A DNA stretch of 64,000 bases from Daedaleopsis sinensis (lineage: Eukaryota; Basidiomycota; Agaricomycetes; Polyporales; Polyporaceae). The notes under the pieces are model-generated. The model had not been told where the DNA came from and did not search any database. It saw nothing but the letters and a program-made list of their open reading frames with translations. Location: positions 3,038,001 through 3,102,000 of the forward strand of contig CM066310.1 in NCBI GenBank assembly GCA_033807695.1. Reading direction: 5' to 3'. Within the stretch, counting starts at the first letter, position 1. Each line of letters begins with the position of its first letter. Of the stretch, positions 47,205 through 59,300 are shown piece after piece. A program made the translations under genes and the position numbers.

Positions 47205-47460
47205 ACACGGTGAAGGATCACCTGGTCCCGTCAGGGCGAGATCACTGTGCGCTCCCTCATTCCTAGCAGTGATGGTGACAGCATGAGAAACCCTATGCTC
47301 GTTTGGTTCCATAGTGGAGGTGAGCTATAAGACCGTGTGTTGTACGTCACAAACGAGACTGACTTGACTTGTCTGTTGAGGCTGGACCATTAGGCGGCCT
47401 CGAACTGGACCGTGCGCATTTGCGGGATATGTGGAGGCCAACATTCCTCCAGTGTTCGTG
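47205..47460 (+). pseudogene. Relic of a third HSL-family hydrolase
   Basis: Recognisable pieces: KDHLVPSG, then shifted by one frame GEITVRSLIPSSDGDSMRNP and MLVWFHSGG followed by a GTGAGC donor, then GGLELDRAHLRDMW. These match the exon 2 end and exon 3 start of the hydrolases at 45786 and 54271. No continuation is seen. Confidence 0.6.
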
Positions 47461-47757
47461 AGCTGATGGTTATACGTGTGCGTGTCGCAGAAATCGTGCG
47501 GGGCCCACTACGTGCTCCCGACGATGATGCATGCCCCCGTGAGGATCCTCCTCGATGCGCGGGAAGGACTGTGATTGCTGAGCTTGTCCACGGCAGCCTG
47601 AACGAAGCTTTGGGGTCAGTGGCCATCACTTCGACTGCTCGTGCACGTGCAACCTGTCGTCCTGTTTCGAACGAGGAGAGAGCGTGATCCAACGAATCCA
47701 TAGCACCCTCGTACATATACATACACTCGAATGCGAGCCACAAGGCTCAGACCGTCA

Positions 47758-50035
47758 TCATGTCACCGTACCTCTCCCTTTAAGGGATGGCAACACGGGG
47801 GGCTTGCGATCGTCGTACTCGTCCCCCCCAGAGCCCATCGCAGTGCCGGACTCGGCGAAGGAGGTCACGTTGGTCGGTGTCGCGAAGCTGAGGTGCGTGT
47901 CCATCGGGAACTGCACAGGCGACGCGTCAGCGTCAGCTCGGAGCTCGGAGGCAGATGCAGTACTAGTGACGTACGCGAGGGTCGTTCCAAGAATCGACGG
48001 TATGCGTATGCAGCGGCCGTCCGCTGGCCCCTTCGACAATGCTCAGCTCGAACCCCTCGAGCATCCTGTTCGAGAGTGCTCTCCGGGAGTTCAGCCTGGT
48101 ATCAATCGGTCAGCGTGCGGCGCGGCGGCTGGGGACCCATTTCGGGGGGTACTTACACAGCCAGGACGGAGTTGGCGTAGAGCTTGGTGCCGACTATGCT
48201 GATACCGATGTATATGAAGTTGCCCGGGAGGATGACAGCCTGCGATGAGGATGAGGGTGAGCGCAGAGCTGTGTACGGCAGAAGGCACGACTTACGAAGA
48301 TGAAGACGAGCAGACCGAACACACTCGTCAAGAGTCCTGTGGGCTCCCCGTGAGAACGGGCACAGGCTGTGGGATGGGAAGCCATACCAGTGTTGATCGT
48401 ATAGAGAACCAGCACTTCGATGGTCGAGTCCGTTCTGTGCGCGTACCGGCCGTCGTGAGATACGTCAGCAAATGCTGAGTCGCTGACGCTGAGCGTATGT
48501 ATGGCGTACCGCTGAAATCCCGTCCGGCTCCGAATAAGGACCGCGATGAGCGTGGTGGTCAACAGGATGTCCACGATCACTGCGCTGCCAAATACCACAG
48601 ACACCATCCACTGATCCCAGTCCATGATGTGACTAGTAGTTCGCTAATGTCAGAAGCTGCTGCACTCACGCTAACGTGCTTGAAGTCCGCGAGACTTCGG
48701 ATGAAGCTAGGAAAGTACGTGAGCGAAGGTGTTAAGGGAGATGGGGAAGACACGAGTGTGTGTTCAAAGAGCTTACCCTTCAATGGTAGCAGCTAATTGG
48801 AGCGCTGTCAGCTCAGTCCATATTTACGAAGGGACGGGTTGACTCACAGATAGTGAACGCTGTAGCGGATACAGTGTCATCGTGAGAAGGCTCAACAGCT
48901 TGCTACACCCCACCGCCATGCTCACCTAGTGCTATAAGCATGAACAGCTCCTGCATTGATGTAGCCGTTAACCAGACGTTTTAGGTTCGACGTGACTCGC
49001 ACCGCGACTCACAGCGATCCAGACAAGGTGACGGTAGCCTGGTCCGACTGTCCGAGTTGGGTAAGCTCCCATCCAGTCTCTTTATGCGGCGGAAAGCGTA
49101 CCCATCCATACACGATGAGCGTAGAAGCTGGTGCGGCCATACGAGGTGAGCAGACAGTCATGACAAAGGATTAGGAGGCTCAGCGCTCACCCTTGACATA
49201 CGAGAACAGTGATTCCCTGCGCAGGGCATGAGAGACGATCGACTCAGGGAGAGGACTGCACTTACAGTGACGGGTGTTATGAGCTAATGGAAACTACAGG
49301 TCAAAGGACGTTGTACCAGTTGAGATCGTTGGTACTCACCCGTGTAGACCTATCATATGCGACAGTAACGGTAGGTGAGTTTAGAGCCGTCGTCACAGGC
49401 GGACTACCAGACCCACCAGTGTCCAACCGCAAGTGTCTCGGGGTGGAAGTAGTTGGAGACAAGACGATAGTAGCTACAAAGTGTGTCGGTCAAGCTCGCG
49501 ACAACAATCGCGAGGAAGACCCTTGAAGGCAGACTCACCATGCAACTATGGCGAGAATCGTGTGGAACGTCTCGAGAGTCCTGATACATTGTCAGCACAC
49601 TGGCGATCGTCGATGTCAGGAGGGACGGCCTACTGACCAGATGGCCACAACCTAGAGAAACGTTTAGCAATCGACAAGTCTAGCAAACAACTCGAACGGG
49701 AACGAGGACGAGGACGCACCAGCCATTTCATAGGCCGCCCGTCTCGCGGGTACAGGCGGAAGTATCTGTACGTCTGGTGGCACGTCAGCCCGTACAGCCT
49801 GTAATTCGCGCGATCAGCTTCTCCGTGTAGCAGCGGCATGCCTCGCGAGGCGGTTGAACACGATCACGTACATCAGCCCGAACGCCATGCCCAAGAACAA
49901 CGCGCCGAAGGTGTTGTCCAGCGCCGGAAGCGCTCCCGGCGCTGCGGCGCGGGCCGCGGCGGGTCCCTCTGAGACCAATGAGCTCGCGCGCGCCGTGGCG
50001 AGCACAACATCGACGAGCTCGCGGGGGAGGCGCAT
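47758..50035 (-). CDS. DUF6534-type seven-transmembrane protein
   Basis: About nine short exons. Start MRLPRELVDVVLATARASSL at 50035, then LDNTFGALFLGMAFGLMYVI, LYGLTCHQTYRYFRLYPRDG, LETFHTILAIVAW, LVSNYFHPETLAVGH, WMVSVVFGSAVIVDILLTTT, IEVLVLYTINTG, LLTSVFGLLVFIF and GNFIYIGISIVGTKLYANSV. These are the landmarks of the mushroom DUF6534 membrane family (first TM 'LDNTFGALL', 'YTINTGLLTS', 'FIYIGI'). A Ser/Thr/Gly-rich cytoplasmic tail ends at 47758. Some middle exon joins are not resolved by eye. The function of the family is unknown; the unusually long Ala-rich N-terminus precedes the first TM. Confidence 0.7.
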
Positions 50036-50135
50036 CTTGTGGGCGGTCGCGGTGGTCGCTGGTCAACGGGGCTCCGTCCGAGGGAGCAGGGGTTTCGCAA
50101 ATCTTCAGTCACCAGGTACCGGGGCGGGTTGCTGG

Positions 50136-50467
50136 TAAATATCGGTGATGGCAGCTCTAAGTAGGGATTACGTCACGGACAAGGTGGCCGCTGCAGCGCA
50201 GAGCGTTAACCTAGAGCAACTCGGTCGTCTGCAGTACGGAGTCAGTACTCAATCGGGGCCCGTGCGCGAGAACATCCACTCGCGGCGGAGAGTGCTAAAC
50301 CAGACTCAGAGGGAGGGTATTCATCGTAGGTTCGGAGCAAGCCCTTGCTCTGGCGCTTGCTCCGCAGAGAAGGTCGCGCGGTTCGCGAAATATTCGTTCG
50401 GAGAAGGCGGCTTGTTCCGAACCTATTACGTAGATCAGAGCGAAGCGGAGTTCTTAGTCTCTGAGAC

Positions 50468-50503
<36 letters not shown>

Positions 50504-50685
50504 GCGCGGCGGAATATATGTATAGTAGTAAGTAGGGGCCTCGAGATATCGGAACGAGCACCTCCTAGATCTGTAGTGAGTTGTTGCCTCGCGTTTGACC
50601 TGGTGACATGTCATTTTATGGCCTACGTACTGCACGGCACAAGCGATGACTGACACGAGGGATGTAGAGGGCGCACACCACCGTC
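50136..50685. other. Intergenic stretch
   Basis: Non-coding except for simple repeats; includes the ATC microsatellite. Frames through the repeat are artefacts. Confidence 0.45.
50465..50502 (+). repeat. (CAT)n microsatellite, about 12 units
   Basis: Uninterrupted CAT/ATC triplets; on the minus strand it gives a run of methionine codons that is only a shadow. Confidence 0.9.
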
Positions 50686-51387
50686 CTATACCCTTGCGGG
50701 CTTGGGGTTTCGAGCGACGAACAGCGCGACGACCCCCACGACCCGCACCTCGAACTCTCCAAACCGCTCCGCAAGGGCGGCCCTCAGACCCTCCTCCGCG
50801 TCCGCCGCATTCCCGAAGATGCCCTTCTTGTTGTAGATGCCCATGAGACGCGTGCCGAGCCAGTTGTGCGAAACGCCCCGTCCGAGGATGGTCGATCCGT
50901 ACACGACGCCCCCGGGGGCGAGCGCAGGCACGACGCTTGCGAAGACTTCGGCCGCTTTTTGAGGGAGACTCCCAGGGAGGCAGTGGAATAGGTAGAAGAG
51001 TGCGACAGAGTCGTACCTGCCGCGCATGTCCTCGGGAAGAGGGTTGAAGACGTTGTGCACGAGAGTGTCGATTTCGCCCTTGTACCCGGCCTTGAGGAGC
51101 CGCTGCTTGGAGAAGAGGAGCGTGGCGGGGTTGAGGTCGACGAGGGTGACGAGCTTCGTCTTGGCGAGGGCGGGCACGGACGCGGAGGGATAGTAGCCTG
51201 TTCCGACGCCGATCTCGAGATGGGCGGACTCCCCGAGGTGTTTCTGGTAGAACGGGAGCTGGACAGTGGCCGTCCGGCAGCGCCATGCGAAGGCGTTGGA
51301 GACGGCGAGGACGACGAAGTCGTAGAAGTGAAGAGCTAGGGAGGTATAGACCGAGGCGGAGGCCTCGATTTGTGTTGTGTGGGACAT
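50686..51387 (-). CDS. SAM-dependent methyltransferase, class I
   Basis: Intronless, 233 residues, start MSHTTQIEASASVYTSLALH at 51387. Rossmann-fold methyltransferase: motif I HLEIGVGTGYYPSASV, acidic motif II LVTLVDLNPATLLFS, motif III/IV region GRYDSVALFYLFHCLPGSLP, post-motif VPALAPGGVVYGSTILG. It ends ARNPKPARV at 50686. The size and the HCLPG motif resemble small fungal secondary-metabolism or phospholipid-type methyltransferases, but the substrate cannot be told. An in-frame ATG at 51435 is less likely: its extra residues do not resemble the family start. Confidence 0.82.
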   Translation of the reverse strand: MSHTTQIEASASVYTSLALHFYDFVVLAVSNAFAWRCRTATVQLPFYQKHLGESAHLEIGVGTGYYPSASVPALAKTKLVTLVDLNPATLLFSKQRLLKAGYKGEIDTLVHNVFNPLPEDMRGRYDSVALFYLFHCLPGSLPQKAAEVFASVVPALAPGGVVYGSTILGRGVSHNWLGTRLMGIYNKKGIFGNAADAEEGLRAALAERFGEFEVRVVGVVALFVARNPKPARV

Positions 51388-51648
51388 GGTGAGTACGTGG
51401 ACCGGGATATTTTGATGGGACTGACATGTAGTCACTATTAGAGCAATCTGATCTGTTTGCCCGGGACTCCGACTCCGAGGTGGAGGAGGATCGACGCGCC
51501 CGCGCGTCTAAACAGAATCAGTGACTCTCACTGCCGACTCTCCAGCGGATCCGGTCTCACCATATGTATACTGCGCGACTCGGATGCTCCGACGGCCTTG
51601 GTCTGATCATACTTACTAGCTGTCAGCGTGATATATGCCATCTGAGTA

Positions 51649-52790
51649 TTACGCTTGACGTCGTCTGCTAGTAGTAGTAGGGACGAGCCCCGTAATGTAC
51701 CTAAATGCGCGTGCGCAGGCATCCCATCGATGCACGAACCATCGCATCACAGCGAGCACCTGCCGTGCCCTCCGCGCAGTCGGACGGCAGCGGCAGACCC
51801 CACTGCAGCCTCGCTCTTTCCCGATCAGCCACTGCACATACCATGTGCATATCCTGGGAGGTGGTGGGCCAGTGTTCGGACCATACATAAACTGCAAGAT
51901 TATATCAGTATGGTCCAATCCCCGATGTTGATAAGCTCCGTACCGCTAGGAACCGCCGAAGAGTTTCTCCCATGCACAATACGTCCCATGCGTACGGGTC
52001 GAGCCGCGGGATCCGGTATCTTGCGCTGAGGGCCGTGCCGCCCAGGTCTACGGCTGACTGCTGACCGGGGCCCAGCGGGAGACGGCGGGAAAGACCAAAG
52101 TCGATGATGTATATCTTGCCGAGCTCAAGCTGCGGGTGATACTTGACCGCCATCTCGCGGGCTACGACGGTGTTTTCGGAGACGAAATCCTAGTACACAA
52201 AATACATCAACCAGGATGTCGCTGAAGAGTGCATATTCGACAGAGCTCTTACCATGTGAGCGATGTGATGCTTATGCAGAAATTCGATGCCCTGCGCGCA
52301 GCTGAGATGAGAAGACGTTGACGTAGTTGATACCGATGAGTGCCGTACCTCGACGATCTGGTAGAAATCATCCATAGTATCACATAGCCGCCAGGACATG
52401 CGAGCCATGTACGTCGTATCACCGGCTGGCATGATTAAGAACGGTCGGTCGCCTTGTATAATGTCGACGCCGGGAAGTGTGTGGTTTGGAGAAGAGATGT
52501 CGCTTTTGCGTAGATACTCGTAGATCTCGACTTCACGGGAGTCAGGCCGAACGATCTTCACTGCCCACGGAGCGCTATCTAGTCGTGGTTGAGTGCGCCA
52601 AACGCAAAGCTGGAGCGCGATATTCAGTACCAGTCAGTGGTGAGCTTGGATTTAAGGTTAGCCTGGATGGATGACAAACGGGTTTCAGGAGGTGCGGGAG
52701 ATCACCGATCCCTCTGCTTCGTATTGCTGGATGTTGAAGTATCCATGCAGGTGCATGCAAGTCATAAGGGTTTTCCGCACTATCCATGGA
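51649..52790 (-). CDS. Protein-kinase-like protein with non-canonical HRD motif
   Basis: Several exons. From the N-terminus: a probable glycine-rich start (HGYFNIQQYEAEGS, 52.76 kb), then APWAVKIVRPDSREVEIYEY with the lysine of VK as the likely ATP-binding Lys, FLIMPAGDTTYMARMSWRLC, GIEFLHKHHIAHMDFVSENT in which HRD is replaced by HMD, and KIYIIDFGLSRRLPL with an intact DFG. The last exon (LQFMYGPNTGPPPPRICTW, YVQWLIGKERGCSGVCRCRP) is a C-terminal tail this mushroom family shares. HMD keeps the catalytic Asp, so activity is possible. The exact first exon and start are unresolved. Confidence 0.65.
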
Positions 52791-53319
52791 TGATCGTGGC
52801 AGGATCAGAAGTGGAAAACCATGGGAAAACCGCTCAACAACGGAGCACGATTACGTAGCTGGACGCTTCTCCGCTTAGTCATCCACTGGCTTGTCCTAGC
52901 AGGTCTCCTCCGAGGAGTTGGCACTAGTCAGGCCTCACTGGGCCTCAGGCTTCTCTATCGGGCCGTTCCTACTTGGCCATATATGTTGAATATATGCTAT
53001 CATGGTCGAACTCCAACGAGGGATCAGTTCGCTATCGATCGACGATCGCGTATAATACAGGCCAGACTCCGAGTCGAGTGTTCCCCCTCCCCATCTCCGA
53101 GTCCCGAGTTACTCATTGCCATCCCCCCGCACTGCGTTGGCTATTGCTATCTAGGCTGCGCAAGATTCACACTCCGTATTCGCTTTTGCTGTGCTCTTTG
53201 AGTCGGACAGCATTGGTAGATCGGTGAGTTCCTGAATATCTGATATTCTGCTAGAACGGTGTACTTACTAGACCAGTCACAACCATTTGGTGACTCTGTA
53301 ACTCGCCACAACAACCATC

Positions 53320-53748
53320 ATGGCCCTTCCAGTGCAGACCGTGCATTACCGATGCCCTCCTCCCGTTGTTGAGGCCGTCAAACGGCTGGAAGAAGCATTT
53401 CCGACTCTTGACGAGAACGTCTTCCTGCACAACAACGTAATGCCAGGTGGACACGTCCTCTCGCACAACGGTGCTCATGTTGACTTCACGAAGACCCACG
53501 CGTCGTACCTCGGCGACTTTCCATCATATCTCGGATACGAGATTATCCTCCGCGCATCTGCCCTTGGATACACCGAATCATTGACTATTTACGTCTACGA
53601 CCCCTCCCCCGTCAACGGCAAGGTCAATCGAGAGGCAGTGAAGAGAGCCCTGTGGCATCTCATCGCGCAGGACTCCTACGTGGCGTTGGTGAGCATACGC
53701 ATCACCAAGGATGCGGCTGGCCAGATCAGTTTTGTGTTCCAAAACTAG
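53320..53748 (+). CDS. Small conserved-looking protein, unknown function
   Basis: Single exon, 142 residues: MALPVQTVHYRCPPPVVEAV, RRLEEAFP-like segment, LHNNVMPGGHVLSHNGAHVD, FPSYLGYEIILRASALGYTE, ending AGQISFVFQN. Mixed alpha/beta, no signal or TM. I do not recognise the family. Codon use is regular and the ATG context (ATCATGG) is good. Confidence 0.65.
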   Translation: MALPVQTVHYRCPPPVVEAVKRLEEAFPTLDENVFLHNNVMPGGHVLSHNGAHVDFTKTHASYLGDFPSYLGYEIILRASALGYTESLTIYVYDPSPVNGKVNREAVKRALWHLIAQDSYVALVSIRITKDAAGQISFVFQN

Positions 53749-53892
53749 TCTGTGATGTACATCCGAGTCGGTGCCACTACCAGTGCGTAATTACTCCCTT
53801 GCATGGCAGCAATTCAGCTAATGATCACCCTCTACACTTTCGCCATACGCATGTATGGGATCCACAAGATCCCGGAGGAGTGCTTATGCAGG

Positions 53893-54175
53893 GGCTATGT
53901 AAAATGTAGTGATCTAAAGCGTCCGTTGTATATACAAGAACATGCGCGAGTCCCGGGATGTATCAACTACAGCAGCGGGACGAGTGTACATAGATCATCG
54001 AGAGACAGAACGGGAAGCAAGAGCATGGACAGAGACAACGTCACAAGAGAGGGGGCCAGAACCTGTGTACCTTAATACGATGAAATTGAGGAAAATAAAG
54101 TGCAACACCTCCAACGTCTCTCCTCATCCCACGCGGCGTCAGCGTCAACGCGCAGCTCACTGCGCGAACGGTCTT
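53893..54175. repeat. Degenerate copy of the TMEM184-like gene's 3' end
   Basis: Closely resembles 56101-56385 in the same orientation (for example AAAGCGTCCGT, AGCTACAGCA/CTACAGCAGCG, AGACAACG, CGCAGCTCACTGCGCG). The match covers the 3' flank and the last codons (Ala-Gln-stop) of the gene at 56369. The second esterase gene lies between the two copies. Confidence 0.65.
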
Positions 54176-54270
54176 CATGTAGACCAAAGTTGTCATGCTG
54201 TACCAGCGTGATATCATACACTAGCGAACGCACTAGAAGGATAAGAGCTCTGTCAAGCGGGTGGACTTGG

Positions 54271-55641
54271 TCACGACTTCTTCTGCAGGCTCAACAGCCA
54301 TTTCAGGCCCTCTCGCTCGTCCTGGGCGATCTTAGCAGTGACCGCGATGCCCGGGAACGAGTAGTGGAACCAGTGCGGACATCCGGGATATCTAACGACC
54401 TCTTCGAGTGAGCCCGAGCTCCTCGCAATGCGAGTGCACGTACCTGACAAGCTTCGTTGTACACCCAGACTCGCGCAAGACACGCTCGTACAGGATGCCT
54501 TCGTCCCGCAGCGGGTCACACTCCATCACTTGAATGAAGGCGGGAGGGAGCCCGGAGTGGCTCGCAGCAAGGAGAGGCGACATGAATTCGCCCGCGGGCG
54601 GGGCGTTGTAAAACTCTGACCCAACAAGACGATAGTCAGCCTCACGATCACGGACAAGGAGACAGAAACCCCGGGAACAGTGGGCCGTACGCACTTGAGA
54701 ACAAGAGAACTTTGTCTTCGTCTAGGAACGGAGGGTACTTGCACTCCTTCATCGAGTGCAGCACGGCTTTGTACGCGTCAGGAACTGCCGCTCCTGGATG
54801 GACAAGGGGAGGCTCCCGAAGGTACTGCCCCGTGAGCGGGCGTGCGGCGAAGAAGGGGTCGTCCCGTGCACGAATAGCGAGTGCGGCAGACAAGTTTCCA
54901 CCTGCCGAGTCCCCGCCGAGGATGAAGCCCTTGTCGAGAGATAGCTTCAGTCCTGCAGCGTGCTCGACTACCTGAGAACCTGTTAGACTTGTTGCTGTCG
55001 AGCATAGAGATAGTACCCACCCATTTCATGGCCGCATAGCAGTCGTTGTGGGCTGTGGGGTACTGGTGCTCCGGGGCAAGTCTATGCGGAAGTGAGTCAA
55101 CATGATGGGGAGAATGATAAGTTCCGTGAAGGTAAAAAGTAAAGCGTACCTGTAGTCGACGTTTACGATAGCCAACTGTAGTTCAACGCTGATCGACCGT
55201 AGGTGGGCGTCGTCCATCTCTAGGTTTCCAACCGAGAAACCTTGAGCGAAACATCAGCGTTTATGATAATATCAAGGAAGTCGCCTGCGCACCTCCGCTA
55301 TGGAACCAGACGAGGACCGGAAACGTTGCGTTCTCATCCGTCGTGACAGGGCGAATCACGCGCACGCCAATCTTTTCGTCCTGTACAGGTACGGACTTGT
55401 CGTGCACGACATACTGCGAAGCTAGTGACGCTGTTCAGGACTCCCATGATGTTAATAATGGCGCGCGAGTGATACCTGGTGGCAGTCGCTGTTCGAAGTG
55501 CCTCTTGAAGAACCCAAAAGAGATGCTTGCCCGCTGTCGCGCATACTCGGGCAGCGGGACTCCTGCCGGCGGCGGGGGTATAGGCTTCGAGTATACCGGG
55601 TGAACTAGTAGCTCAGCGGCGAGCTCCGGATCCAGACCCAT
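54271..55641 (-). CDS. HSL-family alpha/beta hydrolase (esterase/lipase), copy 2
   Basis: Start MGLDPELAAELLVHPVYSKP at 55641; exons continue QYVVHDKSVPVQDEKIGV, VLVWFHSGG (Ser in place of the first Gly of HGGG), NLEMDDAHLRSISVELQLAI, LAPEHQYPTAHNDCYAAMKW, ILGGDSAGGNLSAALAIRAR, EFYNAPPAGEFMSPLLAASH, MECDPLRDEGILYERV and CPHWFHYSFPGIAVTA, ending LLSLQKKS at 54271. The nucleophile (GDSAGG), acid (CDPLRDEG) and histidine (HWFHYSF) are all present. Same intron positions as copy 1. Changed oxyanion motif (HSGG) could affect substrate choice. Probably cytosolic. Confidence 0.82.
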
Positions 55642-56368
55642 GCTCGCAGCGACCTAGCAGTAGTAACGTCGGGTGCCGATGTGGAGGTGAGAGCTGTTAT
55701 TGATGCGACGGTGGTGGAGAAATAGAGAGGATCCTAGGCCTCCTGGGTCCTGAGCTATATAGGCTATAACGCAAGAGTATACTACTTAGCATTTGATCTG
55801 GCCACGGGTCATATGTCAGCTTACCATCGTAAACTTGAAGCGTCGTTGAGAGATCAAAGATGAAGTCCTGGACTGACTAAGTCACAGCGCAAGGAGGAGG
55901 AGAGGGAAGAAAGTTGATCAGCAGATTGTCAGCATGTTTGCCAGTGTTCTGTCGTACTGTCCGCTGTACCCGCCCGGATATGGCAGATATTCGGCTATGA
56001 CAGATCGGTGTGACCCCTATGCCGAGCCAAACGGACTATGGCCATATACTGTCCGGTCATCTCCTCGCATGCGACATCGAGGACGACATGACCGAAGAAT
56101 GTAAGGGCTATGGGTAGTGTGTGGTCTATAAAGATCCAAAGCGTCCGTAAATACAAGAACTGCGCGGGTCTCGAGATGTAACAGCTACAGCAACAGAGCG
56201 AGTGAGTATACGTAGATCGAGAGAAGCAGAAGCGGGAACGGAGACAACGGCACGAAAGAGGGAGGGCTAGAACAGACAAACAATACGAGGAAACTGAAGA
56301 GAATAAACTATCGCAACGCCTCCAACACCTCTCGACTCGACCTCATGGCTTCAGTGTTATTGCGCAGC
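55642..56368. other. Intergenic stretch
   Basis: Contains the repeat copy at 56101-56385; otherwise no supported feature. Confidence 0.45.
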
Positions 56369-59300
56369 TCATTGCGCGATGCCCGTGGAGTAGTACCTCG
56401 TGTCGCTGTCCGCGCTCGGCCTCCCCCCGTACCCCTGCCCGTTCCCCTTCGCCTGCGGTCCCTGGCCTTGGCCCTGGTACGGGTACTGGTTCTGGAACGC
56501 GTGCGTGCTGACGTTCCCGGACGACTGCGCGCCGCCGTCGTACGAGTACGGAGCTAGCCGGACGTGTTCATCGTAGCTCTGCCGCGGGGGCCGTACAGCG
56601 GACAGGGACATGGACTCACCCATGCCGTCGACCGCCCCGGGTGCGAACCCGGACCCCGCGCGTGCGGACGCCCCGGACCCCGTTCGCCGCGCATTCGGGC
56701 GAGGGGTGAGCCCGAACGCCTGCCCGAAGTCCATTTTGGTGTGGTTCCCGGCGCTGTCGATGACGGGGATGCGGGGGCCGCGCGTCCCGGGCTTGCCGCG
56801 CAGGTAGTCGATGAAGAAATGGACGGAACCCAAGATCTCGTGTGCGAAATCGGCTGGCGGGGAGGGCGTCGTCGTCAGAGAGGTAATAGTAGAAGCCGGG
56901 ACAGAAAGACGCGACGTACAGTAGTTGATGCTGTCCCACAACGCCTTCCAGCCGCTTCGCTTTGGCGCGCCTGCGACCTTGTACTCCTTCCACGAGTAGG
57001 CGTACATCATGAACGCCGAGAACCCGACCATCTGGTATACAAAGCGTTAGCCGCATATTCGGGTGCCGACGATGAGCAGGTGCCTTGCCTCGATACAGAT
57101 TGCAAGTGCGTTGAGACCGTCGGCAATGTTGGTCTCCGTCCAGTACTGGGTCGCGTGGATCACTCTGCCCTCCAGTGCGCTGAACTGCGGTCGCGGCCGA
57201 CTCAGCCTGAGAAGCAGTCTCACAGAACAGAAGGTCATACCACGAAGGACTGATAGAACGTGAACATGACGATCAGTTTGATGGACATGAACTTGGACAG
57301 CGGCTTCCGTCCTTTCAGCTCCTCCTTCGTTAGCCCATAGAAGATGAAGAGGCCGTACAGTGCGATCCTTCGTGCAGTCGTCAGCATTTGCGGCAGGCGA
57401 GGGGGCTGATCGACCTACGAGATGCTAACAAAGTCAATCACACTTAGGTATGCGTGTGCAGTCTTGAAGCTGAAGGGCCCGGACTCGCACAGGATCCCGT
57501 AGTGTTGGCAGACGATCCCTGCTATTGACAAGGCTATGCACAACGATGAGTTCGGTTGAGCGTGTTAGTCCTACACTAAAATCATACCTGGACGCAGGAT
57601 GACGTATTGCAGGACCGCCCACTGTTCCGTATGAACGTGTGATTAGCAGTCGCTTATCAACGGGCCATTCCTGCCTACCTTCACTGTGTACATGAAATAT
57701 GCCTGTCGAGCCGATTAGAACGTTTCTAACATGGCACTGACAAGGACGCACTTTCGTGGGCCGGTACCTCCAACAACAGAACTGTAGCCAGATGATGTGA
57801 GTCTATGCACGTAAACCTAGAGAGCGGACGGAATACGCACGGGTAGGGGTAGACTTGACTTCTCCTTGCGCAGGATTGCATTACCGACGTCGTGCTCGAC
57901 GGCAGTCGAGGCTACATATTCTATCAGGAGCAGTCTGCAAGGGGAGACATCAGCGACGAATGCAACCATAGCGTCATATGGTACGCACAGGAAGGCACTG
58001 AGGGTCACAGACTGGGATTGAACACGTCAGTAACGGAGCAACGGATGAACACCGGCGAGGAAGCTTCGAAGCGAAGGAGAGTCAACACGACAGGGCTCGC
58101 ATGCCATGATTCAATCCACTGCACGAGCCATGAGTTTATAGCTCATTGGAGAGCTGTGCTTTCCAAAGCCCATCGCTCGGCCGGGCGGTTATGCAGAGTG
58201 ATGCGAGACGCGGGTGACAGGTCCCCGTCCCCCGTTTGTACGCATTCAAAATGTCGTACACGGCCGGTCAGGTATGTCTGGCAAGGCAACTGGAGCGGAA
58301 CACCTAACCGTCTCGTGAATTTCGCATGACGGGGAAGTGGTTGTCACGAATGGCACTATGCTCTCGCTCCACTTGCCCCCGCGATCTACGCTTCCAGCAG
58401 GCGTGACGTCCAGACCGCAGCCCAGGTCAACCATTGTGCGAGTCTGCCTCAGCAACCGCGCGAGCGGGACAGTTTGTTATGGTCCGACTATACGTGCGAC
58501 AAAGACTGCAACTGCGCCGCCGCACCGTGAGTGAGCCTGACTATGCGGGAGCGCAGCTGGCAGGGTTGCGTATACATCCACATTCCCGGACCGTGCGTCA
58601 TGCCTCTCGCAGCGCGCCTCGGCAGCTATGTATTCACTGGAGGGAGATCTCTCCGACCAAAGGGTGTCCTGAGTAATGTAAGGCCCGTCCGATTCGGTCG
58701 ATGGGAACTTCAATGATGCACTTAACTGCGCGCGACAACCGCCCGCCCGTCCATACGAAACGACGGTTATGGAATATCTCGTCTCATGCTCGTTACCTTA
58801 TTGAGACGCACCGTAACCGGCTGGGTACGAGACTACGAATCTCACCAGACGGTTATGGTACGTCTCTTCCTCGCTCTCCTGTCTCAGCCCGATAGTCTCA
58901 TAACCAGACGGTATATAGGGAGGGTTCTCTGTTTGGGAGGCGGAGATCAAAAAACCTAAACAGAGAACCGTCCTATAACGTCTGGTGAACTTCGTATAGA
59001 CGGGTGGGGGTATCGCTCGAGGAGCACTATGACGCAAGCGCTCTAAGAGGATACCCCCACCCTCCATACGAATTTCACCAGACGTATAGGAACTGTCCTC
59101 TTCATGCGGTTTTCGCACTCCGGCGTCCCTTACGGACAGTTCCTATACGTCTGGTTACGAGACTATCAACCCGCGTCAAGATTCAACAGCCCCCTTGACG
59201 CTCGCTCGCGGCAAATGCGGACTTGTGAACCTAAATCCTCCCTTGGCCGTTGGTGGACTCATCACTCCGAATCATCGTGACAAGACCATGACAGTAGGTT

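Noticed and set aside
50435..51427. 330-codon minus-strand frame over the methyltransferase
   Set aside because: Off-frame shadow with a poly-Met run from the microsatellite; the methyltransferase frame has all SAM motifs.
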